A DNA stretch of 64,000 nt, from assembly GCA_029582265.1 (NCBI GenBank), contig CM055823.1:19836827-19900826 (forward strand), given 5' to 3'. The first letter of the stretch is position 1. Each line of letters starts with the position of its first letter. The position numbers were made by a program, and so were the translations under genes. The notes beneath the pieces were generated by a model that searched no databases, had not been told where the DNA came from, and worked only from the letters and a program-made list of their open reading frames with translations. Positions 53,769 to 64,000 of the stretch are shown in pieces. Source of the stretch: Zoroaster sp. YZ-2022. Taxonomy: Eukaryota; Echinodermata; Asteroidea; Forcipulatida; Zoroasteridae.

Positions 53769-56258
53769 TGTGACTAAATTTCGACAAATTAATATATAAA
53801 ACTGAAATAAATGTAAATCCATATATTTACTAGAAAAACCAATTATGCAAAAGCGGCAACCAGACTGGTCGGCAGCTAGCATGCATACGGTACTAAACAT
53901 GAATTTTGGGATTTATATTCCTTTAAAAAAAGTCCTCCACAGCCCATACATTATTATTATACAGAAAGGTTTTGTTTTTGAATTAGTGTTGTAGTTAACA
54001 AAAAATGTTTACAACCTAAACCTAGTCTCGATCCCGATACTCCCTACATGGAAGGTGAGCTCGAATTTGTTGGTGAATTAATTACAAAGGACTTTAATAA
54101 AATTGTATTTATAAAATAATATAAATTCTTTAATGCAGAAAAATATTGCACAGGCCTGTTGGGTTCACTCGTCCCCACCAACCAGGTCCTCAGCAAGCGG
54201 GTAAGCGATTTCTTTCTGCCAACTAAAATTACCATCCCGCGATATTTCAGCCAGTGATAAGTTATGTTTTATACATATTCGTGGCTTATTCCATCAGTCC
54301 CAAAACACTTAAATATCTGGCTAGCCCCTAACATATTAATGAGCTACCATACCAAACCAAAGTCCCTAGGCAGATCAAAGGTCTCTGCCAGAATGTAACA
54401 AACCCACCCAAGGCCATACCTTGGCTGATGATAACAAAATAGACAATATACACAATGTTCGTTTGTATCAAAACATTCGATATTGAATTTAATAATATAA
54501 CGACCAGTACTAACACAATTAATATGGAAACTAAGAAAATTGCAAAACTGGAGGCATAAGTCCAGATGGTCTTCATCTGGAATACCTGCAACCAGTAATA
54601 CAGTGAATTTAGGGTTTCTAATTCTCACAGTGACTGAACAATGGTGGGCTATAAATTTACAAATAACTCGGAAACATTAATTTTTACAAGGTTTACAACA
54701 AAATGATAAGTGGAAACGAGATGAATTATAAACCTGTCATTCAGTAGATTACAATAAAAGTGTAAGCAATTTGATTTAACTGAGGAATCAGCAACAATAA
54801 AAAGTGGAAAATGCAATAAAGTAAATTAATAGGAATTAAGCAATAATCAGAAATTAAAATAATCCAGTCACCATTCTAGGTTCGTAACATCCAAAAATCA
54901 GAGAAACAGAAGGAAAGTAACACTACTAATGAAATATTAATAAATGTCAAAACAATTTTTCATGATTGGCAATTCTTTAGGTACAACTGTTACAACTGGT
55001 CATCAACTTTGTATTAAGTATGTATTAAACTTTCATAGCAGACACGTATTCCTCAAACCTTGAGTCTGTGTCATCATTTATGGTGACACAAGTCAAAGTT
55101 ACACTGAAAATTGGTCAGACTTACTGACCTGTGAATGTCTACCCACTAAGAAAGTTTTTTTGTAGTAAAATATATTTTCTTTCTGTAAGGATAAATTATT
55201 ATTTGGTTGATGCATAACTCCAGCCTATATGAAAGCTTCAGCAATAGTGAAAATACATTCAGGTTGTTTATTATGTGAAATGTTTGTCTCATGAAATCAT
55301 TTTGAAAAATAGTTATACTGAAATTATAGACAAAAAGGCTTCAAAAGAAATATTTGATGAATGATGTATTCCATAACATATATAAATGTGTTCCTGCCTA
55401 TAGTTATTACAGTTAGTTGTGTAACAAATTTGATTATCTCAAAATGCAACTTGTGGGACATAATTATTTGGGACAGTGTTGTACATGTACACAATATTCC
55501 TTTAAATTAACAGTAGGCCTAAAATAAAATCATCTGTTTGTGTCCTTTTTGCTTTTAATTATCTGTCATCTAGCCCCCCCCCCCCCATATAATTACATTA
55601 TTGTGTGACCATGAATTTAGGGTATGGTTCTGCTTTAAAATAGTTTGTTGTGAAAAGAGGCATCTGCATATAAAACATACAAATGTTGCTGACTGAAAAT
55701 TTATTTTGGACCAACTCTTGCTCCAGTACCTTTGATTTGCCGACTGAGAACAATTATTGGGTGTCACACCCCATACCCCTGCCCCCTGCTCGCTACGGCC
55801 CTGGGCGGTGGGGACGAGTGAACCCTGTAGGCCTGTGCAATATTTTTCTGAACAATTTACATTATTTTATAAATACAATTTTACAAAGGTTCTTCTGTAC
55901 TTAATTCACCGCCAAATTCGAGTGGCATGGTAGTCTTGTGGTTTAGAATGCTCACCTTCCATGTAGGTAGTTGGGATCGAGACTAGGTTTAGGTTGTAAA
56001 TATTTGTAACAGGATTAGCAACATTTTTGTTAACTACAACACTAATTCAGAAACAAAACCTTTCTGTATAACAATAATGTATGGGCTGTGGAGGACTTTT
56101 TTAATGGAATATAAATCCCAAAATTCATGTTTAGTACCGTATACATGCTAGCTGCCAACCAGTCTGGTTGCCGCTTTTGTATAATTGGTTTTTCTAGTAA
56201 ATATATGGATTTACATTTATTTTAGTCGTATATATTAATTAGTCGAAATTTAGTCACA
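53769..56258. mobile_element. Fold-back element with long inverted arms
   Basis: Arms of more than 400 bp. The left arm begins TGTGACTAAATTTCGAC and the right arm ends with the inverse. They share CAAAAGCGGCAACCAGACTG (left) and TAGTACCGTAT (right). The right arm includes an extra segment of about 65 bp, resembling a tRNA, at 55921-55987. The interior (about 54190-55810) has no long ORF. It may be a non-autonomous transposon. Confidence 0.7.
55921..55987 (+). other. tRNA-like pol III segment in the fold-back arm
   Basis: GTGGCATGGTAGTCTTGTGG carries an A-box-like TAGTCTTGTGG, followed by TTGGGATCGAGAC, which resembles a B box. The left arm has only part of it. It does not fold into an obvious complete tRNA, so a tRNA-derived SINE head or fossil is more likely. 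Confidence 0.35.
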
Positions 56259-57095
56259 AAAAGGCCTTACACTTGAAATCAAATTAGGACCACTTTTTCA
56301 GGGCCTAGTGTATCCAAAATACTCGCAGTTGGAAGTCAAGGATCCCAGGTTATGATATTGGGCCATTTTTACACAATCCATCAAATGTATGAGCCTCAAT
56401 TCTTAGTTTTTCAGAAAAATTTGAGGACATACACTTTATGATAAACAGCTCGGCGCATGAATTCCTCACTATTTTAGTGGGGTGCACCCTGAATAAGTTG
56501 TTTGACGTTTGTACACGGCCTATGGCAAGTTCGCCGGAAACCGTAGAAACAATCTGATTGGTCGATTTCCCCAAGTATGAATATTCATGAATCTACTGAT
56601 AACACCCCCTACACACACGCAAAAAAGTTTCCATTCAGATTATAGGTAGGCCTACGGCGTTTTTAAAAATTGTTATGAAGGACTCGCAAATTTTGTTAAG
56701 TTTCCTTTGCAATTCATATCAGAATTTGCAGTATATTGTAAAATGTTTAAGTATTCTAACACAATTTTAGTGTTCGTATGTATGATTAATTGATAATGTT
56801 GATAATTTCGCATTTCGTAATAGATAGTTTTAACCTAGTAATAATGGAAGCGTCTGTCAATGTTTTTGGGGCTCTCTCATTGGCCACGCGCGCGAGCAGG
56901 ACACAATAAATAATTACGTACCGTTTTGCCCATTGGACAGGCTAGACGGATACAGATATATAATAATAATAATAATAATAATGTGTGGATTTATATAGCG
57001 CACGTATCCACCAACTAAGTGGTGCTCAAGGCGCATTATATTATTATGAGTACAACTAACACAGCTGATTAACTTCATATAATTTTCCTTGGTAG
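56259..57095. other. GST intron with SINE remnant
   Basis: Includes (ATA)n at about 56958-56982, followed by a minus-strand 3' part of the SINE family (about 56985-57050, GCGCACGTATCCACC). No coding evidence. Ends at the splice acceptor of the next GST exon. Confidence 0.5.
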
Positions 57096-57211
57096 GTTTC
57101 TTTGGGAATGGTGAATTAGAAGCGTTGTCTATTGATATGGTTATCGACACCGCGGACGACGTTGTACCGCCATGGGATCTCGTCATCTTCTCCACAACTG
57201 AGGAAGAAACG
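57096..57211 (+). CDS. GST exon, start of the helical C-terminal domain
   Basis: 116 bp with acceptor TTGGTAG and donor ACG/GTAAGG. It encodes GFFGNGELEALSIDMVIDTA and then DDVVPPWDLVIFS, the beginning of the all-helical domain of sigma-class GSTs that forms the electrophile site. It joins 45367 in phase. Confidence 0.8.
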
Positions 57212-57423
57212 GTAAGGGTTTCTGGTGATATATTTCTGCAGCTACCGCTGCAGATTTGTTTGTCTTCTGTTATATAACATACCCATTTATACCCCTGGTT
57301 GGAGAAAAGCAATTACAACAATGGGGTGGACACAAGTACCATGGTAACGGCCATGATTATGATATATTTCTTGACAACTAAAAGGTTGAAAAAGAATGTT
57401 CTTTTCATCTGAATTCAATCTAG

Positions 57424-57534
57424 GCCAACACACACCAAGAACTTCCAGGAGGTTGAGATGCCTCTTATTTACGAGCGACTGACGAGGCTTCTGGAGCTGG
57501 ATCACGGTGGGGACTACTGTTTTGGGGAAACCAG
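57424..57534 (+). CDS. GST exon, middle of the helical domain (phase conflict)
   Basis: Acceptor TCTAG and donor CCAG/GTAGGC. The GST-like frame reads NFQEVEMPLIYERLTRLLE and ends GGDYCFGET, which matches the region before the LTAAD motif. That frame does not join cleanly with the exons on either side (one base off at each junction), so this copy may be mutated, or the base calls may contain errors. Confidence 0.65.
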
Positions 57535-57924
57535 GTAGGCCGTACGCATATAGCCTGAGCCTACAACATACATTTTTTCAGGCTGTATTGTGAGCCATAC
57601 TTTCCATAAAATTAAACAATTTCCACCGACGCTGGCGACCTTCTTGTAGGAAAACAACACTGAAGCAAAACCGCCAACCATTAACGAATTTGCTTACTTG
57701 CCTTCTCATAGTAAATCACTGTTGCTATACACTGAACAAATAATCTCGGACAGCTTTAGCTTATCACGTTGTATGCATTAGCAAGAAAACTTAATACAAT
57801 AATAACCATCAGCATTTAAACCGTTTTTTTTAAAGTATCAACAGACTTCTTGTATAAAACTAAATCACAGCGCCACCCTTGTATTTGTGTCTTTGACATT
57901 TAACCGTGCTTGCTTCTCTTTACC

Positions 57925-58140
57925 CAGGAGTACAAATGGGTACCTGTGAGGGTAGAGATATTGTTTAATAGCCACTGTAGCGCTGAATACAGCAGCACAG
58001 AGCTGTATACTCCCCAGGGAGCTGAGAAAGTTTAATTAAGGGTCGATATTTGCCCAATGACCAGGGGTAATAATGTAAAAAGCTATATTTCGTGCTATAT
58101 AAGATCCAATATTATTATTCTCCCCCATATAAAAATGATT
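57925..58140 (+). mobile_element. 5'-truncated SINE copy
   Basis: Begins in the body of the SINE (CCCAGGAGTACAAATGGGTA). It continues through TATACTCCCCAGGGAGCTGA and ends in an ATTATTATT-type tail. It lacks the tRNA head seen in the copies at 62115 and 62826. Confidence 0.65.
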
Positions 58141-58367
58141 GGCCCAGGGGTGTATATATATCCCCATCCCCTCCAGCTCCTCCTGGGATTTACCGACAAG
58201 AAGGGGGGTCTGTGATTATTTCATTAAAACACATTTTATTTTGTTTTTAAGGTAAACTGGTAGTTATTGGCCTTACATTTCGAACACAGCAGGTTTTTTT
58301 CGCAAAAACCTTGTTTTTAAAAGTTGGCAGAATGTAATATTATAATTTTGTTTCTTCATAAACCTAG

Positions 58368-58532
58368 CTGACCGCGGCCGATATACATTTCTTCTCCATG
58401 GTGGAAGTTGTCGAAATCTACTTCTCCAACTCTCTGGCCAAATTCCCCAAACTCAAGGCACTCTTCGACCGCGTGGCGTCCAACCCAACCATCGCCGAGT
58501 GGCGGAAGGTTCGCCCCGTTACCCCCTGGTGA
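58368..58532 (+). CDS. GST last exon
   Basis: After acceptor AACCTAG, 54 codons encode LTAADIHFFSMVEVVEIYFS and end with FDRVASNPTIAEWRKVRPVT, PW and TGA at 58530-58532. LTxAD and the NPxIxxW-like motif are standard for the C-terminal domain of sigma-class GSTs (here SNPTIAEW). It completes the gene that starts upstream of 45276. Confidence 0.85.
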   Translation: MTAADIHFFSMVEVVEIYFSNSLAKFPKLKALFDRVASNPTIAEWRKVRPVTPW

Positions 58533-59674
58533 TTGAACCCCACATCATCATGTCATAAAATTATGCCCTACCAGTTTGTGAGCGAATTTTACCGGTTACT
58601 TATTCGACCTTTAGAGCAGTACGTTAGACTTCCCTGGTCGGCTCAAAGTTAGTTATTAAGGGAGACTTTTGCGACACAAGGTGGCATGCGCATGCTCAGA
58701 ATTACGCAAAAAAGGGTTGGTAAGTTCGCTGCCACCAACGTCTCAAAAGTCTTCCATAAACCAAATGGTGTTATGTTTGACAGCAGGCCTATCTTAAATC
58801 GGCAACACTATGTTTCTATAAAAAAATAATAATTTAAAGAGCGTTTAGTTACAGTCTTAGGTCAAGACGTCTCATGAGACTGCTTTGTTTGAAATTCGCG
58901 TTTCATTATTTGGCCTCGCAGATAAACTTGTTATCTATTTCTTATTTTTGTGTGTCTTTGTTTAAGCATCGCCTTTTCGATTAAATTAATCAGCGATTGA
59001 GTTGTAATGCGAGTTACGTTCATGGCTATGCCCAGGCGCTCATTTCAAGCAATACGTGTGCAGGCTTGTAAAAATTGCGGAAAATAGCGGTCGTCGGATT
59101 AATAGTCTCTCCCATACGTCTTGTCCCTAAACTAGCGTTCGGTGAGCATCTTATTATATCTCTTTATTGGAGGATAAGTCGATACAAAGAAGAACCACGA
59201 ACCTTTAAATACCCATTGATAATAATGCTTGTGATTTAGATATTAAACTTGTTTTGAAGGATGGGATTTTGTCATTTTGTTTGCTTCATGTAAAATGTCG
59301 GTTCTTAATTTGTTTGTTTAAAAGCCAGTATTTTGGCTGTATGCTATCGAGGGGTGGCAGCTCCATCTCCCCTCATTGCATAATACTGCATTCCCTACAA
59401 TTTTCCAGTTCCCATTGTTCATATTATACACATGTATAGGCATTACCCTTCCTCGCTCACATAATATTTTAACAAAATTAATTTAAGCAATACACCCAAA
59501 TTTTGAACACAAAAGTGAGGGTTGTGTGGCAATATTTTGGCTACATGCCTTTGCATCAATTAATCCAAAACCACCCCTCCCTACATTGGCCCAATAAACA
59601 CAACGAACAATTTTATTTTCTTAATCGTATTATACAATCTGTATAAACACTTAATATGCACAGTAATATGCACA
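58533..59674. other. Non-coding sequence after GST
   Basis: Downstream of the GST stop. No supported exon. Confidence 0.3.
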
Positions 59675-59792
59675 ATGTTTTTGACGGGGCAAAATTGTTT
59701 ATTTCGAACACGCACGCGTCTGGAGGCTAGGAGCGTGAAGCAGACGGCAATGAGTGTTCGAAATAAACAATTTTGCCCCGCATCAAAAACAT
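59675..59792. repeat. Small hairpin element with 27-bp perfect arms
   Basis: The arms (59685-59711 and 59754-59780) are perfect reverse complements containing GGGGCAAAATTGTTTATT, with outer arms ATGTTTTTGA / TCAAAAACAT and a 42-nt loop. Confidence 0.8.
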
Positions 59793-60283
59793 GGCGTTTG
59801 GAGGGGGAGGGGAGCTTAACATGCCCTCACCCTGGTAGCACTGAAGAAACCGTGATTGGGTTTATTATCAACATGATAAAGCACACCATCTCGACAAACA
59901 TAAATGGTCAGTTTCACATAAAACGTTATTGGTGTGAAGTAAATAATGGTACCAAACATCCATTGAAATATAAGTTCTGCCCGGCTGCTTATCGTTTTAG
60001 TAAATTGAGTACAATAATTTGCAAAAAATGAATTTCTGTCTGCAAGAAGACGGAAATTCCACACTGGAATGAACACAATGTTCAATCAATGTTTTCAAGA
60101 ACAATTTCAAGACTCATTTATTTAAGACTGCTTATTGTGCTTGATTTTTGAATATGTATGTAATGTAATACATGTATGTAATGTTTTGCTTGATTTTTGT
60201 TTTACATATATATCTTTAGTTATCATATGTATATGCGTGTATATGCATGTATGTATGTATGTATGTATGCATATGTAGGCCTA

Positions 60284-60330
<47 letters not shown>

Positions 60331-62114
60331 ATATGTGTGTGTGTGTGTGCAGGCGTAGCATACACTATGTGGACTTCGGAAGAAAGGATGTCCACACAGT
60401 GTAGGAACTCTGTGCACTGTGTGGACTTACACACGTCCACAGTGTTTTTGGACTTTGGAAAGTAATGAATATCTCGGAAATTATAGATTTGTCGTGTGTG
60501 TGTGTATAATTTATGTATGTACTTTCTATAATATTCATACTTTTGTGTGTTAATTGTTGCGCCTCGGAATAGGCATGCCTAGATAGACGGCGCATTATAA
60601 ATGTATTATTATTATTACACAATCCGTTCTGAATACATTTTCATTGTTTTTTCCTGTTAACAACACAATGAAATAAGCTTGTAACTTGTTTAAAAAAACA
60701 TGTTTTTATACATCTCTCGATTCAATTCATGCAATTATAAACTTGTTACCAAAAGTGTATACTACCGGTAGCTTTCAGATTCCACATCTAAAAAAAATCT
60801 TATCATTGGTAATGTATTTTTTTTATATGATGCTAGTTGAGATGAATGAACAGTGTAATAATTGCACTGTCTGCCATGAAATTTGTGGTATTCTCAAGGA
60901 CACTCCAAATTGTAAACATATGTAGCATTGTCTATACATAGGCTGGTTGTGAATCTCTTATATTGGGCTCTAAAGTCGGGTAATGCAAATAATATTCATC
61001 CTTTAAGGCCCCGCCCCCCCCCCCCATAAAAAGACTCATGTTTCTGGTCATAGGTCATCTTCAAAATCGGTATGGTGACGCGCTTTTTTTTTGGGGGGGG
61101 GGGGGATAATCTTTTGTTGCCAACATGAGATACATGTATAAACGTTTATTTGAACCAGACCAAATTAGATAAAGTATGGTGGCTATGAGAGGCCACACAA
61201 ATCAGGCAAACGTTCATAACCCTAAGGCGTGAACAAGTCGTTCAAAACACAGCACGCCGGAATACCAATCGATCCAGCATTTTTTGGCTGCAACTGGACA
61301 TCGTTTCATAGCGCAAATAAAAATTAAATAAAAATAAAACGCGGACGCGCGTGCCTCACTAGAAACCGGAGTCTTTTTTTGTGGTGGCCTTATTCGCACC
61401 GTGCATGAACTGTTGAGGGCACACAGTTAAACCACCTGTGGACGAAAGGGCAGCGATAGTGCGTCGCGTTTGGTGTATTTTGCAGTTGATGTGTACGTGC
61501 GGAATATCTCATTGGCTGGCAGAAGTACACGCGCGTAACACCATAACATACGCTCATAAAGTGTACACACAACGCTCACGACGCAAAAGTGGCTTTCATC
61601 AAGACACTGGGTGCAAATTCACCACTAGAGGGCTACGATGTGCACAGAGCGAATACCATTTCAAATAAAAAACACCATTGTATTATTTAAATATACCAAT
61701 ATATGAATACTTAAAAAGGTACATCATTTGTATTTGGTAAGGTAGTTTATTTCAACCTACTAGTTTTCAAGAAATATATCATAAAACTTACCTGTGAAAG
61801 TGATCACATTTTTGAGAAAACGATGAAAAACCGTTAAAAAAAAAAACGTTTTACAAAACGTTACCAGATAGCAAACATTTGTAAATGTTTCCTCGATGAA
61901 AACAATTCCGACAAAATAACTTCTCAGGATGTTTGATACATGTACCAACGTTACACCAAATAAGTTTTAAGATCATATTTTTTTAATTTCATTATCTTGA
62001 AATACCAAGGTTATAACTTTCCTTTAATATTAAGGTATATTGGCATTATAATATGTATGCTTTACAGGGAAATAATATCTAGGGAATTATCGTGGTCTTA
62101 AAGACACTTCCCTC
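59793..62114. other. Non-coding stretch with LINE relic and microsatellites
   Basis: A LINE-like C-terminal coding relic near 60080-60140 (NNFKTHLFKTAYCA in one frame), a (TATG)n and (TG)n tract (about 60250-60348), a cluster of GTCCACA-containing repeats (about 60370-60445), and a dispersed repeat copy at 61760-61940. No host gene seen. Confidence 0.4.
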
Positions 62115-62435
62115 CATACATTATGGAGTGGCATGGTCGAGCGGTTTAGTGCATCGGATTTGTGTTCTGATGACTGAGTCGTCAGAATGTGGGTTCAATC
62201 CTGGCTGCGACCATGGTGCTTGTGTCCTGAGCAAGACACTTTACTATAATTGCTTCTTCCACCCAGGAGTAAATGGATACCTGTGAGAGCAGAGTTGGTT
62301 GTTGTGTTTGATTAGCCCTATATGTGCCGAAATGGCAGCAATTGAGCTGTGATTGAGATGGTTTCAGGAATGATTTATGCCTTGATGAGCAGGGGTAATA
62401 ATGTACAGCCAGATACCTCCATTATATATTATTAT
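62115..62435 (+). mobile_element. Full-length tRNA-derived SINE
   Basis: The head TGGTCGAGCGGTTTAG contains the A box and GGGTTCAATCC the B box. The body has ATTGAGCTGTGATTGAGATG. Same family as 43770-44035 (minus) and 62826-63185. Confidence 0.8.
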
Positions 62436-63440
62436 ATACTCAAAATATGAATATTCATGAGATTACTCATGTGCAGCAATAAGTAACCAATGACATGTCT
62501 GCAAGTTTTTGCTTGCTCTGCCCCATCACTTTCCAAATAAATGAATATTCATGAGAATACACTGCAAACCCATCCAATGATAAGCCTTCTTAAATGAATC
62601 TATTGAATACTCATGTTTTTTTTAACCCTGTATTGAGGTTTCCACATTTGGCTTTTTTATCTCAATTGTTCCTGCCCAAAACCAATCTTTCTTTAAATAT
62701 TCATGAAATTTTTTATATTTTGCATTGAGGGGTACACCAATGATAAGCTAATCTCACTTGTTCCTACCCCAGTCCAATCTTTCTTAAAATAAATTAATCC
62801 TTTTGAATATTCATATTATCATTTACATAGAGTGCCATGGTTTGACGGTTTAATGCATCGGATTTGTGTTCTGATAGCCGAGTCGTCAGTCAAATGTGGG
62901 TTCAATCCCAGCCACGACGGGTGCTTGTGTCCTTGAGCAAGACACTTTACCATAATTGCTTCTCCACCAGGGGTAAATGGGTACCTGTGAGGCAGAGTTG
63001 GTTGTTGTGTTTGATTAGCCCATATGCGCTGAAATGGCAGCAATTGAGCTGTATACTCCCAGGGAGCTGAGATGGTTTCAGGAATGATTTATGCGCCTGA
63101 TGAACAGGGTAATAATGTAATGCACCTTGAGCACCAGTTTGGTGGATACGTGCGCCCATATAAGTCCACATTATTATTATTATGCATTAATGAGGTCTCA
63201 GCCAATGATACACCTTGTTCTCGCCTAGTCCAATCAGTTGTTAAAATAAAATAAACCATTTGAATATTCATGATATTATCTATATTTTGAATTGAGGGCT
63301 CGCCAATGATATCCCTTACCCCAATCTAATCTTTCTTAAAATAAACTACACCTTTTAAATATTCATGATTATTTATTCTGCATTGAGGGCTCGCCAATGA
63401 TAAGCCTCTTATCTCACTTGTCTCGCCCCAATCTCATACA
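62436..63440. repeat. Degenerate tandem array beside the IVD exon, split by a SINE
   Basis: Units of roughly 130 bp share AATATTCATGA, a CCAATGATAAGC segment and a TCTCACTTGTTC-like segment. The last unit blends into the 3' part of the isovaleryl-CoA dehydrogenase exon. A SINE (62826-63185) splits the array. Confidence 0.6.
62826..63185 (+). mobile_element. tRNA-derived SINE inside the array
   Basis: Starts AGTGCCATGGTTTGACGG, with a B box GGGTTCAATCC. It continues through CTTGAGCAAGACACTTTACC and ATACTCCCAGGGAGCTGAGA and ends in ACATTATTATTATTAT. Confidence 0.8.
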
Positions 63441-63497
63441 GCTTGGCATCTCTCAATAACCTTCCAGTAGGGTAGTCGTTGATGTATCCATTTCCAC
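63393..63497 (-). CDS. IVD: Isovaleryl-CoA dehydrogenase, penultimate or last coding exon (C-terminal part)
   Basis: After a good acceptor (TTTCTCTCAG in minus-strand direction, 63498-63507), the exon reads [20 protein letters not shown] and then YEIGA, the FAD-binding C-terminal motif of the acyl-CoA dehydrogenase family, specifically isovaleryl-CoA dehydrogenase. This mitochondrial flavoenzyme oxidises isovaleryl-CoA to 3-methylcrotonyl-CoA in leucine breakdown. After YEIGA the expected GTSEIRR-type continuation is present but with at least two one-base losses. It fades into the tandem array. The gene continues to the right, outside the window. It may be a pseudo-exon, with the true exon elsewhere. 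Confidence 0.7.
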
Positions 63498-63654
63498 CTG
63501 AGAGAAAAATATAAGTGTACCCTTTAATGAATTGAAAATGTTGATGAAACACAACAACATCAACAACAAAATCATTATAAGGATTATAAAGACATAAAAA
63601 TGATGAAATAAAATAGTTAAGCCTAACCCCCAAGACATTTTCACAAGAAACCTC

Positions 63655-64000
63655 TCCTGAATCCACCAAAATCAATCGACATGCACTAAAAGTCATCCAG
63701 TTGATGGAATTGGTACAGTAGCAAATGCAAAACATCCATGGCTTGGCTATACACAGTCCTGAATCCAACAAAGCGCTGGGATACGCTGTAAAGTATTGTA
63801 TCCACCAAAATCAATCGATGCAATAAACATTCACCCAGTTGTTGTACTTTGATGGAATTGGTACAGTGGCAAACACAAAGCATCCATGGCTTGGCTATAC
63901 ACAGTCCTGAATCCAACAAAAAGCAGCCGGTGGAGTTTGATGGAATTGGCACAGTGGCAAATGCAAAGCATCCATTGCTTGGCTATACAGTCCTGAATCC
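63655..64000. repeat. Tandem repeat of about 125 bp in the IVD intron
   Basis: Three copies, the last cut by the window end, share GATGGAATTGGTACAGT, CATCCATGGCTTGGCTATAC and CAGTCCTGAATCCAACAAA. No coding meaning established. Confidence 0.75.

Noticed and set aside
60216..60465. ORFs with repeated TYTYTY and VYVYVY
   Set aside because: They come from the (TATG)n and (TG)n microsatellite.

Overview
The window is animal nuclear DNA that is mostly mobile and repetitive sequence. Host genes are sparse and split by introns. There is a sigma-class glutathione S-transferase locus (exons between 45276 and 58532, + strand), an exon of isovaleryl-CoA dehydrogenase (about 63393-63497, - strand), and an unidentified terminal exon at 336-742. 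tRNA-derived SINEs, hAT-like and Tc1-like non-autonomous elements, a Ty3/gypsy element, a piggyBac element and an endogenous Polinton (adintovirus-like) together suggest a marine invertebrate. An echinoderm or other deuterostome is my guess from the SINE style, not a proof.

Region 1 (1269-22668) is a set of nested insertions. A piggyBac transposon bounded by TTAA sites (1269-1272 and 22665-22668) has its transposase gene split by an unclassified element of about 1.5 kb (3417-21751, 9-bp duplication ACAGAAGCT). That element was in turn split by a Polinton (4696-21520, 16.8 kb, duplication GCGGG, inverted repeats of about 260 bp). The Polinton integrase gene was then hit by a 5'-truncated LINE (about 15846-17371). 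The Polinton keeps an intact major capsid gene and packaging ATPase. It also has a broken penton-like gene, a broken integrase, a protein-primed DNA polymerase B with two stop codons, and a dozen small virion-type or unknown genes. Most genes begin at a start codon fused to a TATAAA-like motif, and the TIRs carry TGACGTCA (ATF/CREB-type) palindromes. The two terminal genes share a SAP/HeH-like segment. I could not find an adenovirus-type protease.

Region 2 (25746-41946) is an 81-bp satellite (27 codons, open on both strands, with higher-order duplications). It is interrupted by an 8.3-kb gypsy LTR retrotransposon (33260-41560, 4-bp duplication AATG, LTRs about 1% different) and ends in a 500-N gap (41947-42446).

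Region 3 (42447-64000) is the host part. It holds an hAT-type element with a perfect 8-bp duplication, the GST locus with very long introns, a tandem duplication carrying a possible exon (47126-49443), two minisatellites or tandem arrays, a fold-back element (53769-56258) and several SINEs. At the right end a degenerate tandem array has units that resemble part of the neighbouring isovaleryl-CoA dehydrogenase exon.

The Polinton genes would together have supported integration (integrase), replication (polymerase B from TIR ends) and capsid assembly (MCP, penton, ATPase). The frameshifts and stops show that this copy is a decayed endogenous element.
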